From Roseiarcus sp963823165 (GTDB lineage: Bacteria; Pseudomonadota; Alphaproteobacteria; Rhizobiales; Beijerinckiaceae), in contig CAWGKV010000003.1 in NCBI GenBank assembly GCA_963823165.1, forward strand, positions 1 through 64,000: DNA of 64,000 nucleotides. The letters run 5' to 3'. A program made the position numbers and the translations under genes. The notes under the pieces are model-generated. The model was not told where the DNA came from. It saw only the letters and a list, made by a program, of their open reading frames with translations, and made no database searches. This document shows positions 61,219-64,000 of the stretch, one piece after another (the stretch's first letter is position 1; each line of letters starts with the position of its first letter).

Positions 61219-61610
61219 CTCACTTGCGGCGTGGCGCCGCCCGCCACCGCCACCGGGACCGCGGGCGCGGCGTTGTCTTTCATGAAGCCGAGCAGCTCGA
61301 GCTCGCGCCCGATCGAATCGGTCTTCGGCTTGGCTTCGGGCAGCTCGTCCACGGTCGCGATCTGGGAGAGCTGCAAAGGCTGGAAGCCCAGCTTCGAATC
61401 GACGAGCGCCTGCAGGCGGTCGGGACGCGCGAGATGGGCGTATTCGGCCCGCAGCAGGTTGATGGCGTCCTTCTCCTTGGCGATGAGGTGGCGGGTCTTC
61501 ACGAGCTGCTCGGAAGCCTCGATCGTGCGGTATTTGACGCCGTAGACATAAGCCGCCGACCCGATCAGAGCCGCGATCGCGATTGCATGCAAGAGCCGCC
61601 ACCACATCAT
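61215..61610 (-). CDS. ftsL: Cell division protein FtsL
   Basis: This 131-residue bitopic protein belongs to the FtsQLB complex that activates FtsWI. The N-terminus MMWWRLLHAIAIAALIGSAA has the membrane helix. A short coiled coil follows (TRHLIAKEKDAINLLRAEYA) with the conserved LARPDRLQALVDSKLGFQPL. A Pro/Ala tail ends it. It sits between rsmH and ftsI as expected and overlaps ftsI by four bases. Confidence 0.93.
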   Translation of the reverse strand: MMWWRLLHAIAIAALIGSAAYVYGVKYRTIEASEQLVKTRHLIAKEKDAINLLRAEYAHLARPDRLQALVDSKLGFQPLQLSQIATVDELPEAKPKTDSIGRELELLGFMKDNAAPAVPVAVAGGATPQVR

Positions 61611-62612
61611 CTAATGCCTCCCTCGCCGTTCCGGCGGCCGCGTCAATGCCAAAAGCGCCTCATCCGCCGCCCGCGCAGGCGCTTTAAGCCGCACTGCGTA
61701 ACGCAGCTTCGCCGAGCGTGAGCGCGGATTGGCCGCAGCCTCGGCTTCGCTCGGTTCGATCGGCTGGCCGCGCGGGACCTCGAAGGTCGGCTCGGCCTCA
61801 GCCGGCTCGCCCGGCAACAGCCGGGACGCCGCTTTTCCCCGCCGCGAACGAGCGCCGAGGAAGAGCTTGACGATGCGGTCTTCGAGCGAATGGAAAGTCA
61901 CGACGGCGAGCCGGCCGTCCGGCTTCAGCAGGGCTTCGGCGGCGCCCAGGCCGCGCAGAAGCTCGCCGAGCTCGTCGTTGACGGCGATCCGCAGGGCCTG
62001 GAAGGTGCGGGTCGCCGGATGGGTGAGTTCGCCGCGGCGGGCGGGCGCGACCCGCGCCACCATATTCGCGAGCTGCAGCGTCGAAACGAAGGGCGCCGTC
62101 TTGCGGTCGGCGACGATCGCGCGGGCGATGCGGCGCGAGGCGCGCTCTTCTCCCAAATGGAACAGGATGTCGGCGATCGTCGCCTCGTCCTCTTCCCGCA
62201 GGATGTCGGCGGCGCTGCGGCCCGTGCCCTCCATCCGCATGTCGAGCGGAGCGTCGAAGCGCAGCGAAAAGCCGCGCTCAGCCTCGTCGAGCTGCATCGA
62301 CGATACGCCGATGTCGAACACGATCCCTTCGACCTTCCCAAGGCCGAGGTCCTCGGCGACCGCGCCGATGTCGCCGAAGCGCGCCTCGACCAGTCGCAAC
62401 CTGCCGCCCGACGCCGCAACGAGGTCCGCGCCGCGCCGAATGGCGGCGGGGTCGCGGTCGAGCGCGACGACCTCCGCGCCGCGGTCGAGGAGCGCCCGCG
62501 CATAGCCGCCGGCGCCGAACGTTGCGTCGACGATCAGCGACCCTTCGCGCGGCTGAAGCGCCTCCAGCACCTCGGCGAGCAGAACCGGGACGTGGCGCGA
62601 GGTCTCGCTCAT
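61611..62612 (-). CDS. rsmH: 16S rRNA (cytosine-1402 N4) methyltransferase RsmH
   Basis: This 333-residue S-adenosylmethionine enzyme methylates C1402 in the ribosomal P site. It has HVPVLLAEVLEAL at the start, the SAM site VDATFGAGGYARALL, FDIGVSSMQLDEAERGFSLR and VVTFHSLEDRIVK. The C-terminal tail PRSRSAKLRYAVR is typical. It overlaps mraZ by four bases. Length and order match the second gene of dcw clusters. Confidence 0.97.
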   Translation of the reverse strand: MSETSRHVPVLLAEVLEALQPREGSLIVDATFGAGGYARALLDRGAEVVALDRDPAAIRRGADLVAASGGRLRLVEARFGDIGAVAEDLGLGKVEGIVFDIGVSSMQLDEAERGFSLRFDAPLDMRMEGTGRSAADILREEDEATIADILFHLGEERASRRIARAIVADRKTAPFVSTLQLANMVARVAPARRGELTHPATRTFQALRIAVNDELGELLRGLGAAEALLKPDGRLAVVTFHSLEDRIVKLFLGARSRRGKAASRLLPGEPAEAEPTFEVPRGQPIEPSEAEAAANPRSRSAKLRYAVRLKAPARAADEALLALTRPPERRGRH

Positions 62613-63064
62613 GCCGTCGAATTGGCGCCGCGCTCGGCCCGCAAGCGCAACAGGCGGCCGCGCGCCTCCTCGAGATAGCCTGAGAAGCGGGACGGCTCCC
62701 AGATCTGGAACTTGTGTCCCAGCCCCACGAAGACAGCTTCCTCGCGCAGGCCGAGCGACGCCTTCAGCCGCTCGTCCAGCGACACGCGGCCGTCCGCGTC
62801 CATGCGCAAAATCTCGCTCGTCCCCATGAGCGCGGTCGCCAGAGCGTCGCTGGCGGGCGAGAACGCCGGCATCGCCGCGATGAGCGAGTCGATCTCGGCC
62901 AGAAGCCGGTGGCCGCCGCAGTCGAGGGCCGGAACGTCGAGCGACGGATAGGCATAGACGCCCTCGAAGCCGTCCTTCGCCAGGACCTGCCGGAACGGGG
63001 CGGGGATCGAAATCCGGCCCTTGGCGTCGAAGCGGTGGGTGAAGTGGGAGAGGAAACGTTCCAA
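62609..63064 (-). CDS. mraZ: Transcriptional regulator MraZ
   Basis: This 151-residue protein is the dcw-cluster regulator with two AbrB-like MraZ domains. It begins ERFLSHFTHRFDAKGRISIP; the second domain has EILRMDADGRVSLDERLKA. The start is most likely TTG 63064, because conserved sequence begins there; the open frame extends to 63187 without family support and no strong ribosome site is seen. Four TGGG boxes at 10-bp spacing lie upstream (63151-63184), as expected for MraZ autoregulation. Confidence 0.92.
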   Translation of the reverse strand: MERFLSHFTHRFDAKGRISIPAPFRQVLAKDGFEGVYAYPSLDVPALDCGGHRLLAEIDSLIAAMPAFSPASDALATALMGTSEILRMDADGRVSLDERLKASLGLREEAVFVGLGHKFQIWEPSRFSGYLEEARGRLLRLRAERGANSTA

Positions 63065-63150
63065 GGGGCGCGGCCCCGCGATGCGAGGGACCCTCAGCGG
63101 GACGAGCAGGGCTCTGAGGCATCGGCTCGCGGTCCGCTTTCGGGATGATC

Positions 63151-63184
63151 TGGGATACCATGGGAGCTTATGGGCATCAATGGG
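63151..63184. promoter_or_regulatory. Four TGGG boxes at exact 10-bp period (MraZ-binding array)
   Basis: TGGG occurs at 63151, 63161, 63171 and 63181. MraZ is known to bind TGGGN repeats spaced one helical turn apart upstream of its own gene. Here the boxes read on the plus strand, opposite to mraZ transcription. They lie 87-120 bp upstream of the TTG start. Confidence 0.75.
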
Positions 63185-63719
63185 CATATGAGGTCGACAA
63201 GGTTAAACTTCCGTTATGGCGAAGGGTATTTGGGGCGGACGCCAGTGGTTTAAGAGCCTGTTTCAAAAACCCCACCCTCGTCCTGGCGCCCAGGGGCCTC
63301 GAAGGACGATCCACTGGCGCAGGCGACGTCGCAAACGCCCTCTGGAGCACCGTTCGAGCGCCTTTGCTTTCGCAAAGGCCGCCTTACAGGAAAGTTCGAG
63401 TCGTGCTCTCTGTGCCCTTAGTGGGATCGCTGTGTTCTTCGTGTTTATTCTTTTTCCACCACGAAGAAGCGAAGAATACACGAAGGTCACAACGGCTGCG
63501 ACATTCGTGCGCAGTGGGTCGGCGCCGCGGGTGGCCAACTCACCATGAGGTCGAATCCTTCTGCTTTCGCAAGGCGCCTCTGGACGAGATCGAGATTTTT
63601 GAAGCAGACCTTGGCGCTAACGATGTGTGACGAGGATCACAGCGGACGAAGATTCGAACTGCTACAAAAGCTGAGAATTTGCCAGACCAACTCTTGTTGA
63701 TCAGCAATGGGAGTCGAAT
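63185..63719. other. Intergenic stretch with repeat fragments
   Basis: About 535 bp without a supported gene. At 63270-63315 lies a fragment like the palindromic repeat at 42780 (CTCGTCCTGGCGC...GCCTCGAAGGACGA). At about 63435-63490 there are mirrored words (TTCTTCGTGTTTATTC, GAAGAATACACGAAG) that can pair. The mraZ promoter must lie near the left end of this stretch. Open frames such as 63216-63548 have no motifs. Confidence 0.4.
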
Positions 63720-63932
63720 ATGAGCCTTGCTCATTCAGATCGAATTGCGGGCCGGCCAGCCTCGCGAGTAATAGCAGGTTCTGGAAACCTCAATCGAAGA
63801 CTGGCCGCTTGGGTGCTGCTTGTCGTATTCCTATCCGGTTACTTCGCTTTATGCGGCTATGTCGTCGTCCGTGGTTCAGGCGATCAAACATCGCCGGCAA
63901 GTTCCGCGGCCGTCATTTCCAACGACCTCTAA
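63720..63932 (+). CDS. Small membrane protein, hypothetical
   Basis: This 70-residue protein has one hydrophobic helix (AAWVLLVVFLSGYFALCGYV) with a basic N-terminal side (NLNRR), so it is probably an inner-membrane protein with the C-terminus outside. GGGAG lies six bases before the ATG. The polar tail is short (SGDQTSPASSAAVISNDL). I recognise no family, but the start, length and hydrophobic profile support a real gene. Confidence 0.6.
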   Translation: MSLAHSDRIAGRPASRVIAGSGNLNRRLAAWVLLVVFLSGYFALCGYVVVRGSGDQTSPASSAAVISNDL

Positions 63933-64000
63933 GTCCATTCAAATCGCATTACGAACCCTTACTCGATCCTCCAACTCAGTCGGCTTCGGGCCGCGCCGCC

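Noticed and set aside
58924..61545. An 873-residue open frame on the plus strand opposite murE and ftsI
   Set aside because: It is Arg/His/Asp-rich and lacks motifs. The opposite strand carries intact dcw genes.
63216..63548. A 110-residue frame after the MraZ boxes
   Set aside because: It runs through repeat fragments, lacks a ribosome site and has no family features.

Overview
The window is GC-rich chromosomal DNA from an alphaproteobacterium. Hyphomicrobiales is likely, possibly near the Beijerinckiaceae/Methylocystaceae, but that placement is inference from gene style. Supporting signs are the dcw cell-wall cluster order with a meso-DAP-type MurE (DNPR motif), EmrAB-type pumps, DUF1236-like and DUF4260-like proteins, and intergenic palindromic repeats of the kind common in this order.

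Layout. 1-13.4 kb holds solute uptake and catabolism. A CUT1-type sugar ABC transporter (its binding protein broken by an in-frame TGA) is followed by an HpcH/HpaI aldolase and a D-2-hydroxyacid dehydrogenase. An amidase then leads a complete dipeptide-type ABC transporter with a fused double ATPase. 13.4-14.3 kb holds a coiled-coil protein and gene debris. 14.26-21.35 kb is a 7.1-kb genomic island in the 3' end of a tRNA-Lys gene. It has a 46-bp direct repeat, a tyrosine integrase, GCTTACC repeats at both ends, a cassette of small DNA-binding proteins (AlpA-like, winged helix, PC4-like), and an AT-richer cargo of a secreted protein, a lipoprotein and an FRG-domain protein.

21.5-32.2 kb is accessory metabolism. 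It contains a ketopantoate reductase-like enzyme, a TetR regulator with a DUF1236-like protein and an EmrAB pump (sharing a duplicated regulatory region and TetR-type operators), a quinone oxidoreductase, an aldo/keto reductase with a divergent LysR gene, and a reductase/epimerase. 32.3-34.4 kb is a scar region with a MntA-HepT toxin-antitoxin pair, a frameshifted serine recombinase and a 218-bp IS66-like MITE with an 8-bp target duplication. 34.4-40.2 kb is the pyruvate dehydrogenase operon aceE-aceF-lpd on the minus strand. 40.4-48.9 kb holds uraH, a MarR-controlled EmrAB pump, an MFS transporter, a metallo-beta-lactamase-fold hydrolase, a DUF4260-like protein and a LysR regulator.

49.0-51.4 kb carries three tandem genes for small exported poly-histidine proteins, the first frameshifted. 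Next to them are a frameshifted conserved gene and a decayed duplicate of its 3' part. 51.6-63.1 kb is the dcw cluster on the minus strand: mraZ-rsmH-ftsL-ftsI-murE-murF-mraY-murD-ftsW-murG. It has tightly overlapping genes and four TGGG boxes at exact 10-bp spacing upstream of mraZ. The cluster stops after murG; murC, murB, ddl and ftsQAZ do not follow. FtsI carries an unusual duplicated N-terminal segment.

Several genes are interrupted (1-981, 32977-33340, 49015-49349, 50696-51431). Whether each is a true pseudogene or an assembly error cannot be decided from this sequence alone.
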